From positions 1 to 7,861 of the forward strand of contig JAQGII010000358.1 in the NCBI GenBank assembly GCA_028291305.1: a stretch of 7,861 nt of DNA, read 5' to 3'. Position numbers and translations under genes: made by a program. The DNA comes from Caulobacteraceae bacterium. GTDB taxonomy: Bacteria > Pseudomonadota > Alphaproteobacteria > Caulobacterales > Caulobacteraceae. Under the pieces are notes generated by a model. That model did not search any database and was not told the DNA's origin. It was given only the letters and a program-made list of their open reading frames with translations. Positions 1-5,475 of the stretch are shown one piece after another. Position 1 is the first letter of the stretch. Each line of letters begins with the position of its first letter.

Positions 1-143
1 GCAACTGGATCAAGGTGGTCCAGCGCCTGCCCGTGCGCATCAAGCTGGACCCGCAGGAACTGGTCGACCATCCCCTGCGCGTGGGCCTGTCGATGAAGGC
101 CAAGCTCGACGTTTCGCGCCCGGCGCAGAAGCTCGAACACTAA
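1..143 (+). CDS. emrA: EmrA/HlyD-type membrane fusion protein, C-terminal end (partial)
   Basis: The reading frame is open from the left edge (first full codon at base 3) and ends at TAA 141-143, giving 46 residues. They begin NWIKVVQRLPVRIKLD and continue through HPLRVGLSMKAKLDVS. The KVVQRxPVRI...PLRxGLS pattern is the usual end of the last beta domain of EmrA/FarA-type periplasmic adaptors. These are anchored in the inner membrane and link an MFS pump to an outer-membrane TolC-like channel. The DHA2 exporter starts 37 bases downstream on the same strand, which is the standard emrA-emrB order and supports the call. Most of the protein, including its N-terminal membrane anchor and coiled coil, lies outside the window, so its length and intactness cannot be judged. 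Confidence 0.85.
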   Translation, partial: NWIKVVQRLPVRIKLDPQELVDHPLRVGLSMKAKLDVSRPAQKLEH

Positions 144-180
144 GCCACGCGCGCCCTGAGTCCCGCTTAAGGAGGCCGTC

Positions 181-1731
181 ATGGCCCGCCCCGCCGCCGG
201 CGCTCCTCCCCAGGACGCCAACATCGAGCTGACCGGCCTGCCGATGGTGCTGGCGGTGGCCACACTGGCCTTCGCCAACTTCATGGTCGTGCTGGACATG
301 ACCATCGCCAACGTCTCGGTGCCGAACATCGCCGGCGGCCTGGCCGTGTCGCCCCAGGAAGGCACCTGGGTGATCACCTCCTACGCGGTGGCCGAAGCCA
401 TCACCGTGCCCCTGACCGGCTGGCTGGCCAGCCGGTTCGGCGCGGCGCGGGTGTTCGTCGTCGCCATCGGCATGTTCGGCCTGTGTTCCTTTCTGTGCGG
501 GATCGCCCCGTCGTTGGGCTCGCTGGTCGTGTTCCGGATCATGCAAGGCCTCTCCGGCGGCCCGATGATGCCCCTGTCGCAGACCCTGCTGCAGCGCATC
601 GTGCCGCTGAAGTTCAGGGCCCAGACCATGGGCCTATGGGCCATGACCACCCTGGTGGCGCCCATCATGGGCCCGGTGCTGGGGGGCTCCATTTCCGACA
701 CCTTCGGCTGGTCCTGGGTGTTCTTCATCAACGTCCCCGTCGCCGCCCTGCTGGTGCTGCTGGCCTTGCGGACGCTGCCGTTCAAGGACGTCACCCAACG
801 CCTGCCGGTCGACTTCGTCGGCCTGGGCCTGCTGATCATCTGGGTCGGCGCCATGCAGATCATGTTGGACAAGGGCGAGGAGCTGGACTGGTTCAACTCG
901 CCCATCATCGTCGGATTGGCGGTGACCGCCGTGGTCGGCTTCGTCTCCTTCCTGATCTGGGAGCTGACCGAGGAGCATCCGATCGTCGATCTGAGGGTGT
1001 TCAGGCACCGGGGCTTCACCATGGCCTGCTTCGCCATGACCCTGGCCTTCGCGGGGATGTTCGCCTCGATCGTGCTGATCCCGCTGTGGCTGCAGACCAA
1101 CCAGGGCTACACCGCCACCTGGGCGGGCTATGTCACCGGCTTCAACGGCGCGCTCGCCGTGATCGCGGCGCCCATCGTGGCGGGGCTGGTCACCAAGGTC
1201 GATCCCCGCCGCCTAGTCACGTTCGGCATCCTGTGGATGGCGATGGTGATGTTCTGGCGCTCGACTTTCACCCAGGGCCTGTCCTTCCACCAGCTGATCC
1301 TGCCGCAGCTGGCCCAGGGCCTGGCCATGCCCTTCTTCTTCATCCCGCTGATGACGCTGGCGATGGCGGCGCTGGAGCCCCGCGAGCTGGCCTCCGGCGC
1401 GGGCCTGCTGAACTTCGTGCGGACCACCGCCGGCGCCTTCGCCACATCGCTGACCACCACGGCCTGGACCAATGCCACGGACGTCGGCCGCACCGCCATG
1501 GCCGGCCGCCTGAACGGGGCCGAGGGACTGGTCGACAAGATGACCAGCAGCGGCCTCTCGCGCGGCCAGGCTCTGGGCATGATCGAACAGGTCGTGCAGA
1601 GCCAGGCGGTGATGGTGGCCACCAACCACGTCTTCCTGCTGATCTCGGCGCTGATGACGCTGTCGGTGGCGGCCATCTGGTTCGCGCCCAAGCCGCAGGG
1701 CCCCGTGCGGGGCGCCAGCGGCGCACACTAG
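181..1731 (+). CDS. emrB: DHA2-family MFS multidrug exporter (EmrB type)
   Basis: This 516-residue protein matches the usual length of 14-TM drug:H+ antiporters. Visible family signatures are LDMTIANVSVP in TM1 (residues 38-48), the motif-A-like loop GWLASRFGAARV (80-91), motif C GPVLGG (164-169), WSWVFFINVP (177-186), and the DHA2-typical RELASGAGLLNFVRTTAG (401-418). A hydrophilic stretch at about 432-475 fits the long periplasmic loop before the last TM helix. The ATG at 181 has a strong Shine-Dalgarno, AAGGAGG at 169-175, five bases upstream. With the adaptor ending just before it, the gene is the inner-membrane pump of an Emr-type tripartite efflux complex expelling hydrophobic or uncoupler-like drugs by proton antiport. 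The exact substrates cannot be read from sequence. No regulator of this operon is visible; it would lie to the left. Confidence 0.92.
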   Translation: MARPAAGAPPQDANIELTGLPMVLAVATLAFANFMVVLDMTIANVSVPNIAGGLAVSPQEGTWVITSYAVAEAITVPLTGWLASRFGAARVFVVAIGMFGLCSFLCGIAPSLGSLVVFRIMQGLSGGPMMPLSQTLLQRIVPLKFRAQTMGLWAMTTLVAPIMGPVLGGSISDTFGWSWVFFINVPVAALLVLLALRTLPFKDVTQRLPVDFVGLGLLIIWVGAMQIMLDKGEELDWFNSPIIVGLAVTAVVGFVSFLIWELTEEHPIVDLRVFRHRGFTMACFAMTLAFAGMFASIVLIPLWLQTNQGYTATWAGYVTGFNGALAVIAAPIVAGLVTKVDPRRLVTFGILWMAMVMFWRSTFTQGLSFHQLILPQLAQGLAMPFFFIPLMTLAMAALEPRELASGAGLLNFVRTTAGAFATSLTTTAWTNATDVGRTAMAGRLNGAEGLVDKMTSSGLSRGQALGMIEQVVQSQAVMVATNHVFLLISALMTLSVAAIWFAPKPQGPVRGASGAH

Positions 1732-1736
1732 CCGAG

Positions 1737-1759
1737 CCTTCTCCCCAACGGGGAGGAGG
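1737..1759. terminator. Hairpin between convergent genes, possible bidirectional terminator
   Basis: The arms CCTTCTCCCC (1737-1746) and GGGGAGGAGG (1750-1759) pair over 10 bp around the loop AAC. All pairs are Watson-Crick except one G-U wobble in the plus-strand RNA. It starts 6 bases after the emrB stop and ends 2 bases before the response-regulator stop, so it can serve both transcripts. Neither side has a T run, so classical intrinsic termination is uncertain; it may protect 3' ends instead. CTCCCC-GGGGAG palindromes of this style are, to my recollection, common between genes in Caulobacter-like genomes, so it may belong to a dispersed repeat family. Confidence 0.5.
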
Positions 1760-1761
1760 AC

Positions 1762-2130
1762 CTAGGCCAGGGCCTTCTTGATCGCGCTGTGCAGCTGTTC
1801 GGCGCGGAACGGCTTGGCCACCACCGGCCGTTCGCGGTGGCGCAGGGGCACGCCCGCCTCGCCGTAGCCTGTCGCGAAAATGTAGGGGATGCCGCGTTCG
1901 GCCAGGATATCGGCCACCGGCTCGACGTTCTCGCCGGCCACGTTGACGTCCAGCAGGGCCAGGTCGAAGTCGCCGCTTTCGGCCAGGCTGACGCCCAGCG
2001 GCACACGGGGGGCCAGGGCCGTGACCGCGCAGTCCATCCCCTCGAGCATGTCTTCCAGCATCAGGGCGATCAGCGCTTCGTCCTCGACAAGCAATACGCG
2101 GACGGGCTCGCCATGCCGACGGACGTTCAT
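1762..2130 (-). CDS. Single-domain response regulator (CheY-like receiver, FATGY type)
   Basis: This 122-residue protein is a stand-alone receiver with no output domain. The core residues are present: acidic pocket E16-D17 in VLLVEDEAL, phospho-acceptor D61 in LALLDVNVAG, switch threonine T87 in IFATGYG (85-90), and lysine K106 in VVAKPF. The FATG sequence around the threonine resembles the alphaproteobacterial 'FAT GUY' receivers, such as Sphingomonas SdrG and Caulobacter MrrA. Known members pass phosphate among HWE/HisKA2 kinases and act on the general stress response. The match here is FATGYG, so membership is probable but not certain. The ATG at 2130 is the only good start: an in-frame TAG sits two codons upstream, and no clear Shine-Dalgarno lies just before it. 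No cognate kinase is in the window. A perfect EcfG-type promoter lies upstream, which fits a general-stress role. Confidence 0.88.
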   Translation of the reverse strand: MNVRRHGEPVRVLLVEDEALIALMLEDMLEGMDCAVTALAPRVPLGVSLAESGDFDLALLDVNVAGENVEPVADILAERGIPYIFATGYGEAGVPLRHRERPVVAKPFRAEQLHSAIKKALA

Positions 2131-2177
2131 GGCCTACAACGCCCGGGTGCGCGCCAGCCTCTTGGGTTGCAGACCAC
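2127..2177 (-). CDS. Possible 16-codon leader ORF overlapping the response-regulator start
   Basis: On the minus strand a GTG at 2177 is preceded by GGAGG (2186-2182) with a 4-base gap, a good ribosome-binding site. The frame reads V V C N P R G W R A P G R C R P and stops at TGA 2129-2127. That TGA overlaps the ATG of the receiver gene as ATGA. The receiver start has no clear Shine-Dalgarno of its own, so translational coupling from this leader is a reasonable idea. The peptide has no recognisable similarity, and an ORF this short can arise by chance. The overlap and the ribosome-binding site are seen directly; expression is inference. Confidence 0.3.
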   Translation of the reverse strand: MVCNPRGWRAPGRCRP

Positions 2178-2194
2178 GCCCCCTCCGATACTCC

Positions 2195-2220
2195 GGATAA
2201 GTCGGAAACCCGACCTATCC
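2195..2220 (-). promoter_or_regulatory. Hairpin at the predicted 5' end of the response-regulator mRNA
   Basis: The plus-strand arms GGATAAGTCGG (2195-2205) and CCGACCTATCC (2210-2220) form an 11-bp inverted repeat around a 4-base loop. Its single imperfect pair becomes a G-U wobble in the minus-strand RNA, so the fold is best in the receiver transcript. The outer end of the stem falls 4-5 bases after the -10 element of the EcfG promoter, about where the transcript should begin. It could stabilise the 5' end of the mRNA, or the DNA palindrome could be a protein-binding site. Confidence 0.4.
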
Positions 2221-2224
2221 ACCA

Positions 2225-2250
2225 AACGTTGCGTCGACCGAAAGGGTTCC
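2225..2250 (-). promoter_or_regulatory. EcfG/SigT-type general stress promoter for the response regulator
   Basis: Read on the minus strand, GGAAC (2250-2246), a 17-base spacer and CGTT (2228-2225) match the published EcfG-family consensus GGAAC-N16-17-CGTT at all nine specified positions. Transcription would start near 2218 and run toward the receiver gene with a leader of about 88 bases. EcfG (SigT in Caulobacter) drives the general stress response of Alphaproteobacteria, and its promoters often lie upstream of stress-signalling proteins. Usage has not been shown. Confidence 0.65.
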
Positions 2251-2300
2251 ACGAAGGCGCCTTCCCATGGCGTGGGTCGAGGTTTCCGGCGGATAGATGC

Positions 2301-2325
2301 AACCGCCGGGCTGGCCCTCGGTTCC
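2301..2325 (-). promoter_or_regulatory. Weaker second EcfG-like promoter candidate
   Basis: On the minus strand GGAAC (2325-2321), a 16-base spacer and GGTT (2304-2301) differ from the EcfG consensus at one base (GGTT for CGTT). It lies about 75 bases upstream of the better site and points the same way. It could be a tandem promoter, but a nine-base pattern with one mismatch is expected by chance fairly often. Confidence 0.2.
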
Positions 2326-2364
2326 GGAGTGGAACCAACCGTCGATATCGCGGACTATCCAACG

Positions 2365-3162
2365 ATGCAAAGTTTGGACTTCATCAAACACAGAACGCCT
2401 GGCGTCCTGGCTCTAGCGCGGCGCGAGATCGGCCCGATCCTGGCGGTCCTCGCCCTCGGCGCCCTTTTGCTGAGCTTCCGCGCCATCGCCGACGAAGTGG
2501 GCGAGGGCGGCACCCACGCCTTCGACACCGCCATCCTCTACGCCCTGCGCGTACCCGGCCATCCGCAAACCCCGATCGGCCCTTGGTGGCTGACCACAGC
2601 GGCGACCGACGTCACCTCGCTCGGCTCCATCACCGTGCTGTCGATCATCGTCCTGCTGGTGTTCGGCCTGATCGCGTCCCTGCGCCGCGTCCGCGAGGCC
2701 AGCGTGCTGCTGGTGGCCTCCGTGGGCGGCATGCTGCTGACCGCTCTGCTCAAGGATGTCTTCCAGCGCGACCGGCCGCCGTTGGTCCTGCACCTGGCGC
2801 CGGCGGTCAACGCCAGCTTTCCCTCGGGCCACGCTACCCTCAGCGCCACGGTCTACCTGACCCTGGGCGCCCTGATCGCCCACTTCGCGGGGCGCCGGCG
2901 GGTGCGCATCTATGCCCTGAGCGCCGCGGTGATCCTGGCGCTGATCGTGGGCTTCAGCCGCGTCTACCTCGGCGTGCACTGGCCCACCGATGTGCTGGCC
3001 GGCTGGTGTGTCGGCTCGGCCTGGGCCCTGGTCTGCTGGAGCGGGGCGCTGCTCTGGGAGCGGATCGCGCATAGCAAGCTGACCACCGCGCCCAAGGCCG
3101 AGCACGCCCTGCCGGCGACGGCGCACGGCGCGGACGCCGGGGTGCTGTCGGAAGGAGCCTAA
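2365..3162 (+). CDS. PAP2-family membrane phosphatase
   Basis: This is a 265-residue integral membrane phosphatase with all three motifs of the type 2 phosphatidic acid phosphatase superfamily: K130-x6-R137-P138 (KDVFQRDRP), P153-S-G-H156 (SFPSGH), and S198-R199-x5-H205 (SRVYLGVH) followed by D209. H156 is the expected acid residue and H205 the expected phosphohistidine nucleophile. Hydrophobic segments at about 23-40, 88-105, 112-129, 159-174, 185-200 and 210-230 fit a six-helix protein. Members dephosphorylate undecaprenyl pyrophosphate, phosphatidic acid, phosphatidylglycerol phosphate or lipid A; the substrate here cannot be told. The frame is open far upstream, but that part is antisense to the response regulator and unlike PAP2 proteins. 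ATG 2365 places the first helix normally, although its Shine-Dalgarno is weak. The C-terminal tail (about 235-265) is polar and rich in Ala, His and Gly. Confidence 0.88.
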   Translation: MQSLDFIKHRTPGVLALARREIGPILAVLALGALLLSFRAIADEVGEGGTHAFDTAILYALRVPGHPQTPIGPWWLTTAATDVTSLGSITVLSIIVLLVFGLIASLRRVREASVLLVASVGGMLLTALLKDVFQRDRPPLVLHLAPAVNASFPSGHATLSATVYLTLGALIAHFAGRRRVRIYALSAAVILALIVGFSRVYLGVHWPTDVLAGWCVGSAWALVCWSGALLWERIAHSKLTTAPKAEHALPATAHGADAGVLSEGA

Positions 3163-3189
3163 GCGCCAGCATCCCGTCCTCCTGGACGC

Positions 3190-4131
3190 CTACCCCCACG
3201 GGCCCCTGCGGACCGCCTGCGTCGCCGGCACGGCCGTATAGGGCCGCCCGGCCGGTTCGACCCAGGGCCGCCCGCTCATCCGCATCAGCGCCTCCACCCG
3301 GTTCTCGGTCGACGGATGGGTGGAGAACAGGCTGTCGGTGATCCGCCCGCCCGACAGGGGGTTGATGATGAACATGTGGGCGGTGGCCGGATGCTGCTCG
3401 GCGCCGACGTTGAGCGTGCCCCGGGCATAGCCCTCGATCTTGCGCAGGGCCGAAGCCAGGGCCTGGGGATCGCCGCACAATTCGGCGCCCACCCGGTCGG
3501 CCTCGTATTCGCGCGAGCGGCTCACGCCCATCTGCACCAGGGCGGCGGCGAACGGGGCCAGCATGGCCACCGCCAGGGTCCCGATCAGGCCGCCGCGGTC
3601 GTCCTCCTCGCGCCTGCCGCCGAACATGCCGGCGAACATGGCAACGTTGGCGAGGGCCGAGATGGCCCCGGCGATGGTGGCCGTGATGGTCATGGTCAGG
3701 GTGTCGCGGTTCTTCACATGGGCCAGCTCGTGAGCCATCACGCCGCGGATCTCTGCGCGGGTCAGCATGCGCAGCAGGCCGGTGTTGGCGCAGACGGCGG
3801 CGTGCGCCGGGTCGCGCCCGGTGGCGAAGGCGTTGGGCTGGTCGGAGTCGACGATATGCACCCGCGGGCGCGGCAGCCCGGCCCCGTCGGCCAGGGCGTA
3901 GACGTCGGCGACGAAGTTGGCGATCAGGGGATCGGAGTCGCCCTCGTCCACGGGCTGGGCCCGGTACATGGCCAGCACGATCTTGTCGGCGTTCCAGTAG
4001 GAGAACAGGTTCATGCCCGCTGCCAGCACGAAGGCGACGGCCATGCCCGCCGGCCCGCCGACCATATAGCCGACGCCGACGAAGAGGGCGGTCAGGGCCG
4101 CCAGCAGCATAAAGGTCTTGGTGCGGTTCAT
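3190..4131 (-). CDS. htpX: HtpX-like membrane zinc metalloprotease (M48B)
   Basis: This 313-residue protein is close to the usual 280-300 of HtpX with a modest C-terminal extension. The catalytic motif HELAH (H134, E135, H138) sits in [16 protein letters not shown], and the third zinc ligand is probably E208 in [10 protein letters not shown]. The conserved [14 protein letters not shown] (269-282) and NAFATGRDP (100-108) are also present. Two N-terminal helices (about 7-22, 27-45) and two after the active site (about 147-170, 182-203) match the inner-membrane topology with a cytosolic protease domain. HtpX degrades misfolded or damaged membrane proteins alongside FtsH and is a heat-shock gene in Escherichia coli. 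The ATG at 4131 has only a weak, distant AGAGG-like site. The stop lies 27 bases from the convergent PAP2 stop. The last 25 or so residues ([11 protein letters not shown] onward) are not a conserved part of the family. Confidence 0.93.
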   Translation of the reverse strand: MNRTKTFMLLAALTALFVGVGYMVGGPAGMAVAFVLAAGMNLFSYWNADKIVLAMYRAQPVDEGDSDPLIANFVADVYALADGAGLPRPRVHIVDSDQPNAFATGRDPAHAAVCANTGLLRMLTRAEIRGVMAHELAHVKNRDTLTMTITATIAGAISALANVAMFAGMFGGRREEDDRGGLIGTLAVAMLAPFAAALVQMGVSRSREYEADRVGAELCGDPQALASALRKIEGYARGTLNVGAEQHPATAHMFIINPLSGGRITDSLFSTHPSTENRVEALMRMSGRPWVEPAGRPYTAVPATQAVRRGPWG

Positions 4132-4276
4132 AGCGTTTCGTTGCCTCTCACATCAGGAGGGCGCGCCGCTCGCTTCGCTCTGGAATGGACCCAGTCTAGG
4201 CATCGAGCGCACCCGATGCGGTCCGACATCGCGACCGCGTGGCGCGGATTGCGCTCGCTACGATCGCCAGAGGGGC

Positions 4277-4306
4277 CCGGCCCGCCACCGAGATATGGCG
4301 GGCCGG
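4277..4306 (-). terminator. Strong GC hairpin downstream of azoR
   Basis: The arms CCGGCCCGCCA (4277-4287) and TGGCGGGCCGG (4296-4306) are perfect 11-bp complements around an 8-base loop. The stem begins 24 bases after the azoreductase stop codon, where a terminator would be expected. No T run follows on the minus strand, so it is not a textbook intrinsic terminator. It also overlaps the -10 region of the proposed htpX heat-shock promoter. The rest of the gap between htpX and azoR (4132-4276) shows no gene or clear motif. Confidence 0.5.
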
Positions 4307-4320
4307 ACGGTTTGTTCAAG
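4293..4320 (-). promoter_or_regulatory. Candidate sigma-32 (RpoH) heat-shock promoter for htpX
   Basis: On the minus strand CTTGAAC (4320-4314), a 13-base spacer and CGCCATAT (4300-4293) are very close to the RpoH consensus CTTGAAA-N13ish-CCCCATNT, with one mismatch in each element. It lies just beyond the azoR stop and faces htpX, giving a predicted leader of about 155 bases. htpX is a known RpoH target in other Proteobacteria, which makes the match more credible than chance alone would. Confidence 0.5.
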
Positions 4321-4330
4321 ACGTATGTTT

Positions 4331-4885
4331 TCAGGCCGCCTGCAGTTGGCCGGCGTGGGCCAGAGCGGTGGTCAGGGCCGTCTGGCGCTGTTCGGGGCCG
4401 ATCGCGATGCCTTCGGCGATGATGATCTCCGGCTTGATGCCGATGAAGCCGAACACGGTCAGCAGATAGGTCTCCAGATGTTCGGCTTGGGCGGCCGGGC
4501 TTTCCATGCCGTAGAAGCCCCCGCGGGCGATGGCGACGATGACACGCTTGTCGCCCGCCAGACCCTTGGCCCCCTCGGGATCGTAGGCGAAGGTCTTGCC
4601 CGCGATCAGGATGCGGTCGATCCAGGCCTTCAGCTGGCTGGACAGGGTGAAGTTGTACATCGGCGCGCCGATCACCACGATGTCGGAGGCCAGGAATTCG
4701 TCCACCACCGTGCTGTCGCCCAGCGCCGGCAGGGTCAGATGGGGCAGGGGATCGGCCACGAGGTCGCGGTAGGTCACCTCGATGCCCGGATGGGCCTTTT
4801 GCAACTGGTCCACCGCGGCGGCGGTCACCGACCGGCTGACGGAGTTTTCGCCCAGGATGCTGGAGTCGATCTGCAGGAGTTTCAT
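4331..4885 (-). CDS. azoR: FMN-dependent NADH-azoreductase / quinone reductase
   Basis: This 184-residue flavodoxin-fold enzyme of the AzoR family (about 200 residues in E. coli) reduces azo bonds and quinones by two-electron transfer from NAD(P)H through FMN. Supporting sequence: the N-terminal strand and FMN phosphate loop [20 protein letters not shown] (S9, S15, S17-R18), the flavin-contact motif [19 protein letters not shown] (74-92, PMYNF nearly universal), the second flavin loop ARGGFYG (120-126), and the ending [21 protein letters not shown] (145-165). The frame could start 25 codons upstream, but ATG 4885 begins the fold exactly where homologues do; the upstream part would cover the promoter. 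A weak GGTGA lies 4 bases before the start. The gene is divergent from an HxlR-family regulator 77 bases away, a pairing that suggests induction by quinones or other electrophiles. Confidence 0.92.
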   Translation of the reverse strand: MKLLQIDSSILGENSVSRSVTAAAVDQLQKAHPGIEVTYRDLVADPLPHLTLPALGDSTVVDEFLASDIVVIGAPMYNFTLSSQLKAWIDRILIAGKTFAYDPEGAKGLAGDKRVIVAIARGGFYGMESPAAQAEHLETYLLTVFGFIGIKPEIIIAEGIAIGPEQRQTALTTALAHAGQLQAA

Positions 4886-4962
4886 TAGGTCACCATGTGG
4901 TATATATTTGTTACTAGGCCTATATTCGTGACTGCTGTCGCGACGCACAAGGAGGCACATTT
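4886..4962. promoter_or_regulatory. Divergent azoR-hxlR promoter/operator region
   Basis: This 77-bp gap holds the most AT-rich stretch in the window (about 4900-4927), including TATATATTTG and TATATTCG, flanked by ACCA-TG-TGGT (4892-4901). TATATT at 4921-4926 could be the -10 element for the regulator. A convincing -35 element is not visible on either strand. Both genes must be transcribed from this gap, so their promoters and the regulator's binding site very probably overlap here. Confidence 0.65.
4903..4932. repeat. Direct repeat, candidate HxlR operator
   Basis: TATATTTGTTAC (4903-4914) and TATATTCGTGAC (4921-4932) agree at 10 of 12 positions and start 18 bases apart, on nearly the same helix face. 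A perfect TAGGCCTA palindrome (4915-4922) lies between and overlaps the second copy. HxlR proteins bind as winged-helix dimers, usually at short sites beside their own divergent promoter. The position is ideal for that, but the operator role is inferred. Confidence 0.4.
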
Positions 4963-4979
4963 TTGGGACCGAGGCACAT
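4949..4979 (+). promoter_or_regulatory. Duplicated ribosome-binding segment deciding the hxlR start
   Basis: GAGGCACAT occurs twice, at 4952-4960 and 4971-4979. The first copy is part of AAGGAGG (4949-4955), placed 7 bases before a TTG at 4963. The second gives GAGG only 3 bases before an ATG at 4978. The stronger, well-spaced site favours the TTG start; the ATG would be poorly spaced. Both are in the same frame and differ by five residues. Confidence 0.5.
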
Positions 4980-5358
4980 GGAGGTAACCATTGCCGAGCA
5001 TCAGCTCTCCCACGTGAACTGCCGCAAGGTGAGCCAGGTGTTGGCCCGCGTCGGCGACAAGTGGAGCGTGCTGATCGTCATGCTGCTGGGGGGCGGGCCG
5101 CGGCGCTTCAACGAGATCAAGCGCATGGTTGACGGCATCTCGCAGCGGATGCTGACCTTGACCCTCAAGGGCCTGGAGCGCGACGGCATGGTCACGCGCA
5201 CGGTCACCCCCACAGTGCCGCCGCGGGTGGACTACGAGCTGACGCCGCTCGGGCGCGCACTGCTGGCCCCGGTGGGCGCCCTGGGCGAATGGGCCCAAGC
5301 CAACATGGCCGAGATAGACGCGGCGCGAGAGCGGTTCGACCGGGCGGCGGCCGCTTGA
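4963..5358 (+). CDS. HxlR-family winged-helix regulator with conserved N-terminal cysteine
   Basis: This 131-residue protein has the HxlR (DUF24) fold. It shows the entry motif C20[22 protein letters not shown], the recognition region [35 protein letters not shown] (45-79), the wing [17 protein letters not shown] (85-101), and a C-terminal dimer helix. C20 is its only cysteine and occupies the position of the redox-sensing cysteine of relatives such as Bacillus subtilis YodB. YodB represses the azoreductase gene azoR1 until quinones or diamide modify that thiol. Divergence from azoR gives the same pairing, so this is most likely a thiol-switch repressor of azoR and of itself. I take the TTG at 4963 because of its AAGGAGG site; ATG 4978 is the alternative and would make 126 residues. 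Repressor versus activator function is not visible in sequence. Confidence 0.9.
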   Translation: MGPRHMEVTIAEHQLSHVNCRKVSQVLARVGDKWSVLIVMLLGGGPRRFNEIKRMVDGISQRMLTLTLKGLERDGMVTRTVTPTVPPRVDYELTPLGRALLAPVGALGEWAQANMAEIDAARERFDRAAAA

Positions 5359-5377
5359 AGGCAAACTGGAATGGCCA

Positions 5378-5398
5378 CCCCAGGCCTTGGGCCTAGGG
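5378..5398. terminator. Hairpin after hxlR, weak terminator candidate
   Basis: The inner stem AGGCC-TTG-GGCCT (5382-5394) is extended by CCC/GGG (5378-5380 with 5396-5398) past one C-A mismatch. It starts 20 bases after the hxlR stop, in the 117-bp convergent gap before the lipoprotein stop. There is no T run. A second small palindrome, CTGCGG-CT-CCGCAG (5441-5454), lies closer to the lipoprotein end and could serve that transcript. Nothing else is evident in this gap. Confidence 0.3.
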
Positions 5399-5475
5399 CG
5401 GAGGCCTGCTCAGGTGGCGGCCAATGTGTCGCGAAGCGGCCTGCGGCTCCGCAGCGGAATCCCGCTCCAGCTCGA

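Noticed and set aside
381..1100. Minus-strand ORF of 239 codons opposite emrB
   Set aside because: It lies antisense to conserved transmembrane motifs of emrB; the composition mirrors the emrB codon bias, with no recognisable motif or ribosome site.
1340..2362. Long minus-strand ORF of 340 codons antisense to emrB and overlapping the receiver gene
   Set aside because: It is a shadow in GC-rich DNA: Arg/Ala/Gly/Pro-rich low-complexity translation, no domain, and it overlaps two well-supported genes.
1789..2364. 192-residue N-terminal extension of the PAP2 phosphatase
   Set aside because: The frame is open, but it is antisense to the response regulator and crosses its promoter. It has no membrane character, and the PAP2 fold starts normally at ATG 2365.
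3175..3188. CGTCC-TCCT-GGACG hairpin between the convergent PAP2 and htpX stops as a terminator
   Set aside because: It has only 5 bp of stem and no T run; such short palindromes are frequent by chance at this GC content.
3316..4422. Plus-strand ORF of 368 codons opposite htpX
   Set aside because: His/Gly/Gln-rich translation typical of an antisense frame; the opposite strand encodes an intact HtpX with its zinc ligands.
4886..4960. 25-residue N-terminal extension of the azoreductase
   Set aside because: It would translate the divergent promoter region, and AzoR homologues begin at the MKLLQIDSS strand.
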